Assembly: GCA_965225935.1 (NCBI GenBank)
Contig: CBDDCC010000010.1
Location: 62,001-126,000 of the forward strand
Reading direction: 5' to 3'
Length of the DNA: 64,000 bases
Source of the DNA: CALJXB01 sp965225935
Lineage (GTDB): Bacteria; Pseudomonadota; Alphaproteobacteria; Kiloniellales; JAKSDN01
Part shown: one piece after another, positions 16,254 to 24,444 of the stretch
Numbering within the stretch: position 1 is the first letter of the stretch
How the letters are laid out: every line of letters starts with the position of its first letter
Notes under the pieces: generated by a model
Told to the model about the DNA's origin: nothing
The model's input: the letters and a program-made list of their open reading frames with translations, nothing else
Database searches by the model: none
Position numbers and translations under genes: made by a program

Positions 16254-17350
16254 TGGAACAGGTTCTTCGCATCCTGTTTCACCTGCGCAGCGTCTGGGCG
16301 ATCCTGGCGGCGCTCGCGGTCGGATCGATCCTGATCGCCGCGGCCGGCGAGAGTCCCATCGAGGCCTATGGCACGCTGTTTCACGGCGCCTTTCTCGACT
16401 ATTGGGGCTTCGCGGCGACTCTGGTCAAGATGTGTCCGCTGCTGCTTGCGGGCCTGGCGGTCGTGCTGCCGCTGAGGGCCGGCCTGTTCAACATCGGCGC
16501 CGAAGGACAGATCTATATCGGCGCGCTGTTCGCGACCATGGTCGCGCTCTACCTGCCAGGCGTTCCCGGCATCCTTCATATCCTTCTATGCACTCTTGCC
16601 GGCGCGCTGGGCGGCGCCCTGTGGGCGCTCATTCCGGCCCTGCTCAAGGCCTACCAGCGCATCAACGAGATCATCGTCACCCTGCTCCTGAACTTCGTAG
16701 CGCTGCACTTCGTGGGTTTCGTGGTAAGCGGACCGATGATGGAGCCGGGCGCCCCCTATCCCTATTCCCCGGAAATCCCCGACACGCTGTTCCTGCCCCA
16801 CGTCCTGCCGAGGACCGACGCGCATGCCGGCGTGCTTGTCGGCGTGGTGATCGCGCTTATCATGTTTGCGGTGTTCCGGCGCGGCGTGTTCGGTTTCACC
16901 CTAGCGACCGTCGGGCGAAATCCGAGCGCGGCCCGCTATGCGGGCATGTCGGTCGAGCGGCATATCATCGTGTCCTTTCTCATCGCCGGCGCCTTTGCAG
17001 GGCTCGCGGGCACGTTCGAGGTGCTCGGACACCGCTACCGCCTGTTTCACGCCTTCAGCCAGGGCTATGGTTACGACGGCATCGTGGTGGCGTTCCTGGC
17101 CGGTCTCAATCCGCTCTTCGCGATCTTTTCCGCGCTCTTCATCGGCGGCCTGCGCAGCGGCGCCAACATGATGCAACGCGCGGTCGGCATTGAGACGACC
17201 GTGGTCGAGGCGATCCAGGGGCTGGTCATCCTGTTCGTCGCCATGAGCCTTGCCTTCCGCTACCGGGTGACATCGATCGGCAGAGCGCTCGCGCGGCGGA
17301 AGGCGCTTGACCGGGCGCTCGATGAGCGCACAGGCGACGGGACGGCCTAG
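16253..17350 (+). CDS. ABC transporter permease, BMP/nucleoside-type, subunit 1
   Basis: This 365-aa inner-membrane permease of the BPD_transp_2 type has about 8-9 membrane segments and the EAA-like region TVGRNPSAARYAGMSVERH (about 218-236) that contacts the ATPase. The ATG at 16253 overlaps the ATPase stop. It pairs with the shorter permease 3 bp downstream to form the channel of the BMP-type importer. Confidence 0.93.
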   Translation: MEQVLRILFHLRSVWAILAALAVGSILIAAAGESPIEAYGTLFHGAFLDYWGFAATLVKMCPLLLAGLAVVLPLRAGLFNIGAEGQIYIGALFATMVALYLPGVPGILHILLCTLAGALGGALWALIPALLKAYQRINEIIVTLLLNFVALHFVGFVVSGPMMEPGAPYPYSPEIPDTLFLPHVLPRTDAHAGVLVGVVIALIMFAVFRRGVFGFTLATVGRNPSAARYAGMSVERHIIVSFLIAGAFAGLAGTFEVLGHRYRLFHAFSQGYGYDGIVVAFLAGLNPLFAIFSALFIGGLRSGANMMQRAVGIETTVVEAIQGLVILFVAMSLAFRYRVTSIGRALARRKALDRALDERTGDGTA

Positions 17351-17353
17351 GCC

Positions 17354-18295
17354 ATGGAAGCTCTCCTCGATCCCAAGGCCTGGTCCGACATCCTAGGCAC
17401 GAGCCTGCGCCTCTCCGTGCCTCTGGTGTTTGCCGCCCTCGGCGGCGTCCTCTCGGAGCGCAGCGGCGTTTTCAACATCGCGCTCGAAGGCAAGATCCTG
17501 GCCGGCGCGTTCGGGGCGGCGGTCGGCGCCTTCTTCATGGACGATCCGTTCGGCGGCCTCGTGGTCGGCATGCTGTTCGGCATGCTCGCGGGCTCGATCC
17601 TTGCCGTGCTCGGGGTCAGCTTCGGCGTCAACCAGATCGTCACCGGCATCGCGATCAACATCTTCGTGCTCGGCATCACCGCGTTCCTCTCGAGGATCGT
17701 GTTCGGCGCGCAGGCCAATACCCTCAGGCTTCCCGGCTTCAAGGCCTTCGACCTGCCGGGCCTGTCCTCGATTCCGATCGTCGGACCGGCCCTGTTCGGG
17801 CAGGACTTCCTGGTCTACGTCATGGTCGTCTGCGTCGTGGCCGTCTACCTCTTCCTCTACGGAACGCCGTGGGGGCTCGCGGTGCGGGCGGTCGGCGAGA
17901 ACCCGGCCGCCGCGGACAGCGCCGGCCTTTCCGTGCCGAAGGTGCGCTACGGCTGCGTCATCGCGGCGGGTGCGCTGGCCTCGCTCGGCGGATGCTATCT
18001 GGTGCTGTCCCAGGTCTTTCTGTTCTCAGAGCACATGAGTGCCGGCAAGGGTTTCATCGCGCTTGCCGCGGTGATCCTGGGGCGCTGGAACCCGGTCGGC
18101 GCCCTGTGCGCCTGCCTTCTGTTCGGCTTCTTCGATGCGCTCCAGCTCCGGCTTCAGTTCAACTATCAGGAGGTGCCGCACGAGTTCTTCCTGATGCTGC
18201 CCTACCTCATATCGATCCTCGCGCTCGTCGGCCTTGTCGGCAAGCCCAGGCCGCCCTCAGCGGTCGGCCGTCACTACCGGCGCGAGGCCAAGTGA
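17354..18295 (+). CDS. ABC transporter permease, BMP/nucleoside-type, subunit 2
   Basis: This 313-aa permease is paralogous in role to the upstream one. It has about eight hydrophobic segments and conserved features of the second subunit: LGGVLSERSGVFNIALEGK near the N-terminus and VRAVGENPAAADSAGLSV for ATPase contact. It starts 3 bp after the first permease stop and completes the importer. The amidinotransferase-family gene begins 52 bp downstream in the same operon. Confidence 0.93.
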   Translation: MEALLDPKAWSDILGTSLRLSVPLVFAALGGVLSERSGVFNIALEGKILAGAFGAAVGAFFMDDPFGGLVVGMLFGMLAGSILAVLGVSFGVNQIVTGIAINIFVLGITAFLSRIVFGAQANTLRLPGFKAFDLPGLSSIPIVGPALFGQDFLVYVMVVCVVAVYLFLYGTPWGLAVRAVGENPAAADSAGLSVPKVRYGCVIAAGALASLGGCYLVLSQVFLFSEHMSAGKGFIALAAVILGRWNPVGALCACLLFGFFDALQLRLQFNYQEVPHEFFLMLPYLISILALVGLVGKPRPPSAVGRHYRREAK

Positions 18296-18347
18296 GGCGG
18301 CAACAGGTAGCGAAATTCCACGATCAACCATTGAGGAGGGCGATATC

Positions 18348-19373
18348 TTGGACAAGCCCCGAGACGAAGCGGAAACCGGCGGCGTGGCAACGGCAGGAGA
18401 CCCCATATTCGTGCGCTGCGAATGGGGCGAGCTCAAGGAATGCGTCTATGGCGGATACAACCAGTTCGTCTTTCCGAAGTTCCTGCAGGACGCCGACGTC
18501 CGGCCGTCCGGTGAGTTCAGAGAGTTCTGGTTCGACAACCAGGAAAGGCCGGTGCAGGACGCCGACCCCGAGTACTTCGCCCGCTGGCAGGGGCAGATCA
18601 GGGACACCATCGCCTTCCTTGAGGGCGGCGGCATCAAGGTCCATCTGCCGGACCTGATCAGCGAGCAGAACATGAAGTTTCCGCGCGGCGAGAACCACGG
18701 CGTGCTCACCGGCTGGCTGCGCGACCCGTTCGTCACCATCGGCAACAACGTCATCGAGCTGGCGCCGCGGTCCTTGTTCCACCGCCGCCAACGCTTTGCC
18801 ATCCGGCACATCCTGGCGTCGACCATGGAGCGGGGCGCGCGCTATTTCGCGCAACCCGATTCCGGTGCGGATGACGACAACGAGGGCAAGCCGGGATGGG
18901 GCTATCTCGAGGGCGGCGACATCCTGGTGCTCGGAACGAAGGTATTGGTCGGCCACTCCGGCAACTGTTCCAACCGGGAGGGCGCGCGTTGGCTGCAGCA
19001 CATGCTCGGATCCGAGTATGATGTCGAGATGGTCGCCGTCGACAAGCGTTTCTCGCATCTCGATTGCGTCATGCTGGCCCCGCGCGAAGGGGTGGCCGTC
19101 GTGTCCCTGGAATGCCTGCCGGACGGCGTGCCCGACTGCATGAAGGACTGGGATCTGATTGACGTGCCGTTCGAGATCACCAAGGTCCACATGGGTTGCA
19201 ACAACCTGACGATCAATGACCGCACCGTGATCATACCCTCAGGCGAGCCCCATGACCGGGTGGCGAGCGAGCTCAAGGCCCGAAAGTTTGAGGTCGTTCG
19301 CCTGCCATATGACGCGGTCTACTGCCTCGGCGGCTCTTTCCGCTGCGCCCATCAACCGCTGATCCGGTTGTAG
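18348..19373 (+). CDS. Amidinotransferase / guanidino-modifying (GME) superfamily enzyme
   Basis: This 341-aa protein is related to glycine/inosamine amidinotransferases and to arginine deiminase. Superfamily catalytic features are visible: GGDI (about 191-194), the His in FSHLDCVM (about 236), and the nucleophilic Cys333 in GGSFRCAHQPLIR at the extreme C-terminus. Such enzymes form an amidino-thioester on the Cys and pass it to water (deiminase/hydrolase) or to an amine (transferase). The TTG start at 18348 is set by GAGGAGGG at 18333-18340; an upstream ATG inside the permease gene is not credible. Being in an operon with an importer and a creatininase-family enzyme, it probably removes or transfers a guanidino group in catabolism. 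Confidence 0.85.
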   Translation: MDKPRDEAETGGVATAGDPIFVRCEWGELKECVYGGYNQFVFPKFLQDADVRPSGEFREFWFDNQERPVQDADPEYFARWQGQIRDTIAFLEGGGIKVHLPDLISEQNMKFPRGENHGVLTGWLRDPFVTIGNNVIELAPRSLFHRRQRFAIRHILASTMERGARYFAQPDSGADDDNEGKPGWGYLEGGDILVLGTKVLVGHSGNCSNREGARWLQHMLGSEYDVEMVAVDKRFSHLDCVMLAPREGVAVVSLECLPDGVPDCMKDWDLIDVPFEITKVHMGCNNLTINDRTVIIPSGEPHDRVASELKARKFEVVRLPYDAVYCLGGSFRCAHQPLIRL

Positions 19374-19422
19374 CGGGGAGATCGGACCCATTCGCGCGGT
19401 CGAAATAGATGCCCCCGGAGGG

Positions 19423-20379
19423 GTGGACGCCCTGGTCTTCGTAGACCGGCCCGAGCCGGTGGCGGATGCGGGCGAGGTTGTCATCGACGTCGCATATGCG
19501 GCGGCGAACTGGAGCGACATCCAGAAGCGCGAGGGCGTCTATCCCGACCCGGTGGACTATCCGGCCGTGATCGGGCTTGAGGTTTCCGGAACGGTGAGCG
19601 CCTTGGGCGCGAACGTGACCGGTCTCGAGATCGGGCAGCGGGTGGCGGCTATCACCGGCCCGCGCATGCTCGGCGGCTATGCGGAGAAATGCGCCGTCGG
19701 CGTCGAATTCGTCATCCCGCTCCCGGAGAGCATGTCGCTCGATCGGGGCGCGGCCTTTCCGATCGTGACCTTGACCGCCTATCACCTGGTGAACAGCGCG
19801 TATGACCTGCGACCCGGGGAGACGGTTTTGGTTCACGCCATTGCCGGTGCGGTCGGGCTCGCGGTCACCCAGCTCGCGGTGGCGAAAGGCGCGAGGGTGG
19901 TCGGGACGGTGAGCGGGCCGGGCAGGGGTGACAGGGCGAGGGCTTACGGGGCACATCTGGTCATCGAACGCAGCGAAGAGGACTTCGTCGAAGCGGTCCG
20001 TCGCTTCACGGACGGGCAAGGGGTCGATCTCGTCATCGATTCGCTCGGCGGCGACATCCTGCCGCGCAGCATCGACCTCCTCAAGACATACGGACACACC
20101 ATCAATATCGGTGAGGCCGCCGGCTATCCCGACTTCGACATCCGCCCGAAGCTTTATGAGAATTCGACCTCGCTTGCGGGATTCGAAGTGATCCACGCGA
20201 TGCGCGTTCCGGGGCTGTGGGAGCAGGGCGTCAACACGGTTCTCGAGCAACTGATGTCGGGAGCCTTGGAGATGCCCATCGAGCAGGTCTTTCCGTTCGA
20301 TGCGGTGCACGACCTCCATCGCAAGTTTGAATCCCGCACCGTCAGCGGCAAGCTCCTGCTTCAGGTGGCGGGTGGATGA
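19423..20379 (+). CDS. NADPH:quinone oxidoreductase-like MDR protein
   Basis: This MDR-family zinc-free reductase is at least 318 aa. It has a GroES-like fold (about 1-115) and a Rossmann domain with GETVLVHAIAGAVGLAVTQL (about 126-145). The coordinates use the GTG at 19423, but homology seems to start earlier: in-frame codons from 19390 read I-R-A-V-E-I-D-A-P-G-G, which aligns with the usual MRAVxIxxPGG start. That codon is ATT, preceded by GGGGAG at 19374-19379. The true protein may therefore be 329 aa with a rare ATT start. It is the last gene of the LysR-linked operon and gives a possible redox step. Confidence 0.85.
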   Translation: MDALVFVDRPEPVADAGEVVIDVAYAAANWSDIQKREGVYPDPVDYPAVIGLEVSGTVSALGANVTGLEIGQRVAAITGPRMLGGYAEKCAVGVEFVIPLPESMSLDRGAAFPIVTLTAYHLVNSAYDLRPGETVLVHAIAGAVGLAVTQLAVAKGARVVGTVSGPGRGDRARAYGAHLVIERSEEDFVEAVRRFTDGQGVDLVIDSLGGDILPRSIDLLKTYGHTINIGEAAGYPDFDIRPKLYENSTSLAGFEVIHAMRVPGLWEQGVNTVLEQLMSGALEMPIEQVFPFDAVHDLHRKFESRTVSGKLLLQVAGG

Positions 20380-20912
20380 TGGTTCCGGGCACCGTCCTTG
20401 CCGCAACGACGATGTGCCGCCGGACGGCACACCGCCTCGACCGCGATGCTGGCCGCGAGCGCGCCGATGATGCCGTGCGTTCCCATCGAAGCCGGGCGAA
20501 AACACGGCCAGGTCGGATCCAAGGAAGCCTGGCTCCGCGGCCAGCCGGAGGCCGTCGATGATCGCGCGCGAGGTTGTGCCGCCCGCAGGCGGTTGATGAC
20601 CTGCTCGACCGGGCATCGTTCCCGTGCCGTCTGATCCGACCGAGTCCGTGTCGGGATTCGAGGCATAGGAAAAGCGCCCGGACGGACCAGGCCGAACGGC
20701 CGGTGTCGGATTGGATGTCGGCCGCTTGCCGTGCCGACCCGGCCGGTCGTTCCTGGCGGAACGTGGCCAGTCAGGCGCTCTCGTGGATTGGCTTGGCGCT
20801 CCATGCTCCTGTTCTGAAACGCCTTGCCTCCGCCGATGGCTGCGTACCCCCGCAACCAATCAAGTTCGATTTGGCGCCCATCCTGCGAAATCATCTGCAT
20901 CATGAGTATTTG
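20380..20912. other. 533-bp gap with possible decayed coding sequence
   Basis: No intact gene. On the minus strand, two phases carry fragments that read like one broken protein (AIIDGLRLAAEPGFLGSDLA in one phase, GIIGALAASIAVEAV in another) between about 20400 and 20590. This suggests a frameshifted relic that I cannot assign to a family. CCCCGCAACCAA at 20848-20859 echoes the start of the tRNA-like repeats. Confidence 0.3.
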
Positions 20913-21506
20913 CTAACTCAGAAGTCCTCGAACCAAATTTTCGACACAGGCATCGAGGTGTTCTTTCAGCCGCGTGTTCGACGGCTCTTCCGCAACAACG
21001 AAGACGACCTCGTTGAGTGCGCCAGAAATGAGATGGGCGACGGCGTCGACATCTTCCGCAGCGATCAGACCAGCCGTGGCGCAGGCGGCCAGCCCCTCTT
21101 TCAGGCTTCCAAGTCCATGACGTGCGTCGATCTCCCGCCAAGCTGACCATCCCAATACAGCGGGTGCGTCCACTAAAAGTATTTGGCGTGTTTCGACATC
21201 TTGGCAGGCGGCGATGAACGTCCGGCAACCGGCAAGCACGCCCTCGGCCGGGTCTCCGGCATGGCCCGTAGCTGCCGTATCGATGCGGTCCACCAAATCC
21301 GCAGCGACCTGGTCGACAACCGCCGCAAACAGTGCGCGTTTGTCCGTGAAGTGATGGTAGAGCGCGCCCCGTGTGACGTTCGCGGCCTCGGCGATTGCCG
21401 GCGTGCCGACCGCATCGTAGCCATCGGCGAACATTCGGCGAGCCGTGCGGATCAGCGCTGCACGTGTCGCGGCACCAAGTTGGACCTTACGGTTGGTTTT
21501 TGACAT
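20913..21506 (-). CDS. TetR-family transcriptional regulator
   Basis: This 197-aa TetR-type regulator has its HTH at about 12-60 (IAEAANVTRGALYHHFTDKR). The C-terminal half (about 85-190) resembles the TetR_C domain common to regulators of small detoxification genes. It is divergent from a VOC-family gene. The inverted repeat at 21503-21523 overlaps its own start codon, so autorepression and control of the VOC gene are likely. Confidence 0.92.
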   Translation of the reverse strand: MSKTNRKVQLGAATRAALIRTARRMFADGYDAVGTPAIAEAANVTRGALYHHFTDKRALFAAVVDQVAADLVDRIDTAATGHAGDPAEGVLAGCRTFIAACQDVETRQILLVDAPAVLGWSAWREIDARHGLGSLKEGLAACATAGLIAAEDVDAVAHLISGALNEVVFVVAEEPSNTRLKEHLDACVENLVRGLLS

Positions 21507-21523
21507 ACGTGCAGCCTGTATGT
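21503..21523. promoter_or_regulatory. Probable TetR operator
   Basis: ACATAC (21503-21508) and GTATGT (21518-21523) are perfect inverted arms separated by nine bases, spanning the TetR start codon and the divergent promoter zone. The layout is common for TetR dimers. Confidence 0.5.
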
Positions 21524-21580
21524 TAAATAGTATTTGGTTGTATGGAGCAAAATCCGGCTTTCGGCAAGAGGAGATTACCC

Positions 21581-22000
21581 ATGACCGAGGCGGCGACCCA
21601 AGCGGGCCGGGCAGACCCTAGCAAGAGCCTTACGGCCCTCTACCCGGTGATTGCGGTCGGTCAACCTGCAGTCACCGCATCCGAATTTCGACGCGTATTC
21701 CGGCTGGAAACCGTGTTTGAGACGGATTGGTATGTCCATTTGAAGGGCCGCGACGCAGAGCTTCAAATTGGCTTTGTGCGGTTTGATCACGAAAGCGTTC
21801 CAGCGACACACCAGAGTAAAGTCCGGGGTACGTTTGTCACACTGGATGCCGACGATGTCGCCGCCCTATGGGAGGATGTGAAGGGCGATCTAGAAATCGT
21901 GGTCCCTCTGACCGACGAGTCCTGGGGACAGCGTCACTTCATTGCCCAGCTTCCCGGCGACGTGTTGGTCGATGTCGTACAGCTCTTGCCTCGGGATTGA
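21581..22000 (+). CDS. VOC (glyoxalase/bleomycin-resistance) superfamily protein
   Basis: This 139-aa protein has one VOC module: YPVIAVGQPAVTASEFRRVF at the start, then LKGRDAELQIGFVRFDHESV, with a second half ending DVLVDVVQLL. Such proteins bind or modify small electrophiles and antibiotics. The usual metal-binding His and Glu positions are not clear here, so binding or sequestration is possible. ATG 21581 is favoured by AGAGGAG upstream; an in-frame ATG at 21542 would add 13 residues. It is probably controlled by the divergent TetR gene. Confidence 0.8.
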   Translation: MTEAATQAGRADPSKSLTALYPVIAVGQPAVTASEFRRVFRLETVFETDWYVHLKGRDAELQIGFVRFDHESVPATHQSKVRGTFVTLDADDVAALWEDVKGDLEIVVPLTDESWGQRHFIAQLPGDVLVDVVQLLPRD

Positions 22001-22025
22001 GGCTACATGGCCGGAACCCCCGTAA

Positions 22026-22690
22026 CCGAACTCCCGAAAATTGGCCCGACCCTCGGCCGTCGTCATAGGCAACGAGTTCGATCTATATCTCGGTCAGGGC
22101 CGCAAAAAATGGCGGCAATTTGAGGGTCTGTACGTTGGAGCGATCAAGGTTATTCGCACGTTGCCGGGGTGGGAAAACGTGCCCATTGCCCTGGAAGCGA
22201 CACTTCCCCGTCCAACCCGGGCCAACTCGCACGTGTTGCAACAGCTCAACAGGCACAGCGACGTAATCGGCGTGAGCTACTACCGCATCCCAACGACAGT
22301 GTCGAGCCGCTGAGCGCGGTCGCACGCGATCTGGACAGGCTGGCATCACTGTACCCTGACAAACAGATCGGCTTCTACCAATACGGATACCCGTCGAGCG
22401 AACATCTTGGGAGCAGTGTAGAAAGGCAGCGGCAGTTTGTTGAGCTCGGTTTCCGGGTATGGGACAAACGGAAAAGCAAAACCAGGATCTTGACCTTCAC
22501 CTGGCTCCACGGCCTGGAAATCGACCAGCTTATCGACAACGCCCGGCGCACCGCCGGCGTCGAACCCGACAAGGTCTTCGCGGAGATTCTCGGAACTCTT
22601 GGTTTGCTCCGTCGTAAAGCGGGAGACGAAAAGCGCGCCTTTGCTGAATCGAGGAAGCAGGCCAGAGCGCGCGGCTGGACAGATTGGGTC
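22026..22690 (+). pseudogene. Truncated and frameshifted glycoside-hydrolase-like gene
   Basis: Two overlapping phases together encode the C-terminal half of a TIM-barrel glycosidase-like protein. The first (to about 22288) has IGNEFDLYLGQG and NRHSDVIGVSYY. The second (from about 22288) has DKQIGFYQYGYPSSEHLGSS and TFTWLHGL. The GNE motif and the late acidic/aromatic strand are typical of GH clan-A-like barrels. The phases join if one C is missing from the run at 22289-22291. The frame is also open only from 22026, after a stop, with no start codon or N-terminal half. The 3' end abuts the CPBP gene on the other strand. Confidence 0.6.
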
Positions 22691-22693
22691 GGA

Positions 22694-23383
22694 CTAGGAT
22701 GCAGCGTTACCCTGCCCGCGGACCCTTGCCAGAAGCACCGGGAGGACAATACCCACGAAGTCCGTCGTCACGTGTGCCAAGATGTTAGCGACGAGGTCGC
22801 GGTGCCAAAGATAGAAGATCGTCAAAACGGCGCCCGATAGCATCGTGGTCAGTGCAGGCGCCCAGCCCCACATGGGAACATGGGCTAGGCCGAACATCAC
22901 GACGACGGCGGCAGCGGCGACCCATTCGTATCCGATAAGCCGGCCTAGGTGCTCGATCGCAAAGCCTCGGTATAGCAATTCCTCGACCGAGCCGCCGACG
23001 GCAACAGCCACAGTCAAGTACCAGAGGGGCATCTCTTGCAGAGTGCCGAGTGGCTTCGCAAAGCCGGGCTGCCCCAACCATCCTGGCAATCGCAGGAAGA
23101 CGGGCCCCAACACGACGATGAAAAGCAATGCGATCCCCGCCGCCCAGGCGAAGGTTGAAAGGCCGACTTGACGAAGGCCGATCGAGGACAGGGGGGCGCC
23201 TTCCCAAACCACGACGACCACCAGGACAAGCGCGAGGAGCCAAAGCAGGGCGAACTGGCAGACAAGATTGGTCTTGACGGAAGTCGGTTTGGCAGCGAAA
23301 CGCGTTCCATAGAGCGCCACAAGCGGTGGCCCACCGAGGGCAACCAACAATCCGAAGATCGAAGGCAGCGTTTCCAAAATCAT
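22694..23383 (-). CDS. CPBP-family intramembrane metalloprotease (CAAX protease-like)
   Basis: This 229-aa integral membrane protein has about seven hydrophobic segments and the ABI/CPBP motifs: VEELLYRGF (EExxxR, about 133-141), FGLAH (about 166) and AHVTTDFVG (about 205). These residues form the metal-dependent intramembrane active site. Family members include prenyl-protein proteases and bacteriocin-immunity or membrane-signalling proteins; the substrate is unknown. It sits in a low-GC patch of apparently unrelated small genes. Confidence 0.9.
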   Translation of the reverse strand: MILETLPSIFGLLVALGGPPLVALYGTRFAAKPTSVKTNLVCQFALLWLLALVLVVVVVWEGAPLSSIGLRQVGLSTFAWAAGIALLFIVVLGPVFLRLPGWLGQPGFAKPLGTLQEMPLWYLTVAVAVGGSVEELLYRGFAIEHLGRLIGYEWVAAAAVVVMFGLAHVPMWGWAPALTTMLSGAVLTIFYLWHRDLVANILAHVTTDFVGIVLPVLLARVRGQGNAAS

Positions 23384-23478
23384 GAACTTTCAAACGCCTG
23401 TGACGACCGAACGCCTTGGATCCTGTTCTTCCAACAACGCCAAACAGGATGTCCCAAAAAAGCCGCTGGTGATATCTA

Positions 23479-23721
23479 TTGACAGAAGCTTGCCTCATAA
23501 TATCTACCGTCCTGGCGGTAGTGGCGAATGCAATCGGCGCGATGCGATTAGTCCACAGCATACTTTGGCCGTTACAATCTTTGGTCACTTGGTGGACTCG
23601 CCGTAGGTCTTCATTGACGGATAAACAGAAAAGGGCCGAGAACCTCACATTATTCGGTACGTCCGTCATGGTGCTGGCTGGTCTGGCGCACGCACTCAAC
23701 TCTTTCTTTCATTTCTTTTGA
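23479..23721 (+). CDS. Possible small membrane protein, unknown function
   Basis: An 80-codon frame from a TTG start has two hydrophobic stretches (about 4-20 and 60-78) flanking a basic loop (TRRRSSLTDKQKR). No family is recognised and no strong ribosome-binding site precedes it. The membrane-like pattern is the only support, and it may be spurious. Confidence 0.3.
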   Translation: MTEACLIISTVLAVVANAIGAMRLVHSILWPLQSLVTWWTRRRSSLTDKQKRAENLTLFGTSVMVLAGLAHALNSFFHFF

Positions 23722-24038
23722 ATCTCAGATGCCTTTGTCCGCGTTGATCGCTCCAAGCGGCATCACGTCGACAGCCAACAGCGCGGCCCGCATGATCCCG
23801 ACACACGGTTCAAGCCAGCCTGACATCTCATGACGGTCATGCCGCCGACCGGCCAAAATAACCGATGCGGTGGTGTGCCGAGTCACCGGGCGGTCCCGCT
23901 AATGCAATGGAATTAAGACTTCTAGCCCCTCGGCACGAACCATGTCACAAAGTCCAAATCCTGCCCGCAACCAACCTGCATGCAGACCTGCCGACGAAGG
24001 ACGAATGAGCTCGCGTGCCGAACGGTGACCGGATAGTG
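23722..24038. other. 317-bp gap holding the second tRNA-like repeat
   Basis: No gene is seen. The minus-strand frame crossing this interval is a shadow extending from the ArsR gene. AAATCCTG followed by CCCGCAACCA (about 23955-23973) resembles the T-arm/acceptor 3' end of an initiator tRNA, with nothing tRNA-like upstream of it. Confidence 0.45.
23964..23994 (+). repeat. 31-bp direct repeat, copy 2
   Basis: It matches 3584-3614 in the same orientation with one mismatch. Here the preceding bases (AAGTCCAAATCCTG, 23950-23963) extend the likeness to the 3' end of tRNA-fMet. The two copies are 20.4 kb apart and enclose the XRE/ThDP, ECF41, catabolic-core and TetR/VOC genes. Confidence 0.6.
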
Positions 24039-24398
24039 CTAGGTCATAGATCCGGTGAATTCGGACGTATCCGAGGCTCCCTCCATATTCATCTTCATCC
24101 GGTCGAGAAGTTCGGCCGCCCCCGCTGCATAAGCCCCGATCCAGCGATCGTGGATGCGCTTGATGGGAATGGCGTTCAGGTAGTTCCAACGCTGACGGCC
24201 CACGCGTTTGACGATGACGAGACCGGCGTCCTCCAAGACCCTCAAGTGTTGCATCACCGTGCAACGATTTAGGCCCGGAAAGAGGCCGCACAGCTCGCCC
24301 GTCGTTTGCGGATTGTCGCGCAACGCGTCGAGCAGGTTGCGCCGGGTGGGCGAGGCTAGCGCCTTGAAGACCTTGTCGTCAGTTTCAATGGTTGACAT
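24039..24398 (-). CDS. ArsR-family helix-turn-helix regulator
   Basis: This 119-aa winged-helix repressor opens with FKALASPTRRNLLDALRDNP and has the recognition-helix segment NRCTVMQHLRVLEDAGLV (about 44-61). No metal-binding Cys pair typical of ArsR/SmtB is present, so it belongs to the non-metal group that is paired with SRPBCC genes. It is divergent from such a gene, with a perfect 7+7 inverted repeat between them. Confidence 0.92.
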   Translation of the reverse strand: MSTIETDDKVFKALASPTRRNLLDALRDNPQTTGELCGLFPGLNRCTVMQHLRVLEDAGLVIVKRVGRQRWNYLNAIPIKRIHDRWIGAYAAGAAELLDRMKMNMEGASDTSEFTGSMT

Positions 24399-24399
24399 G

Positions 24400-24418
24400 T
24401 TATGTTTTTATAACATAA
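24400..24418. promoter_or_regulatory. ArsR-type operator
   Basis: TTATGTT (24400-24406) and AACATAA (24412-24418) are perfect inverted repeats around TTTAT. They lie immediately upstream of the ArsR start (24398) and 27 bp upstream of the SRPBCC start. The AT-rich dyad is the expected type for small winged-helix repressors. Confidence 0.65.
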
Positions 24419-24444
24419 GAATCCGACCTGCAAGGAGGCGCTCT

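Noticed and set aside
23951..23973. Initiator tRNA gene
   Set aside because: Only the T-arm/acceptor 3' end is present; no anticodon or D arm lies upstream, so it is at most a fragment.
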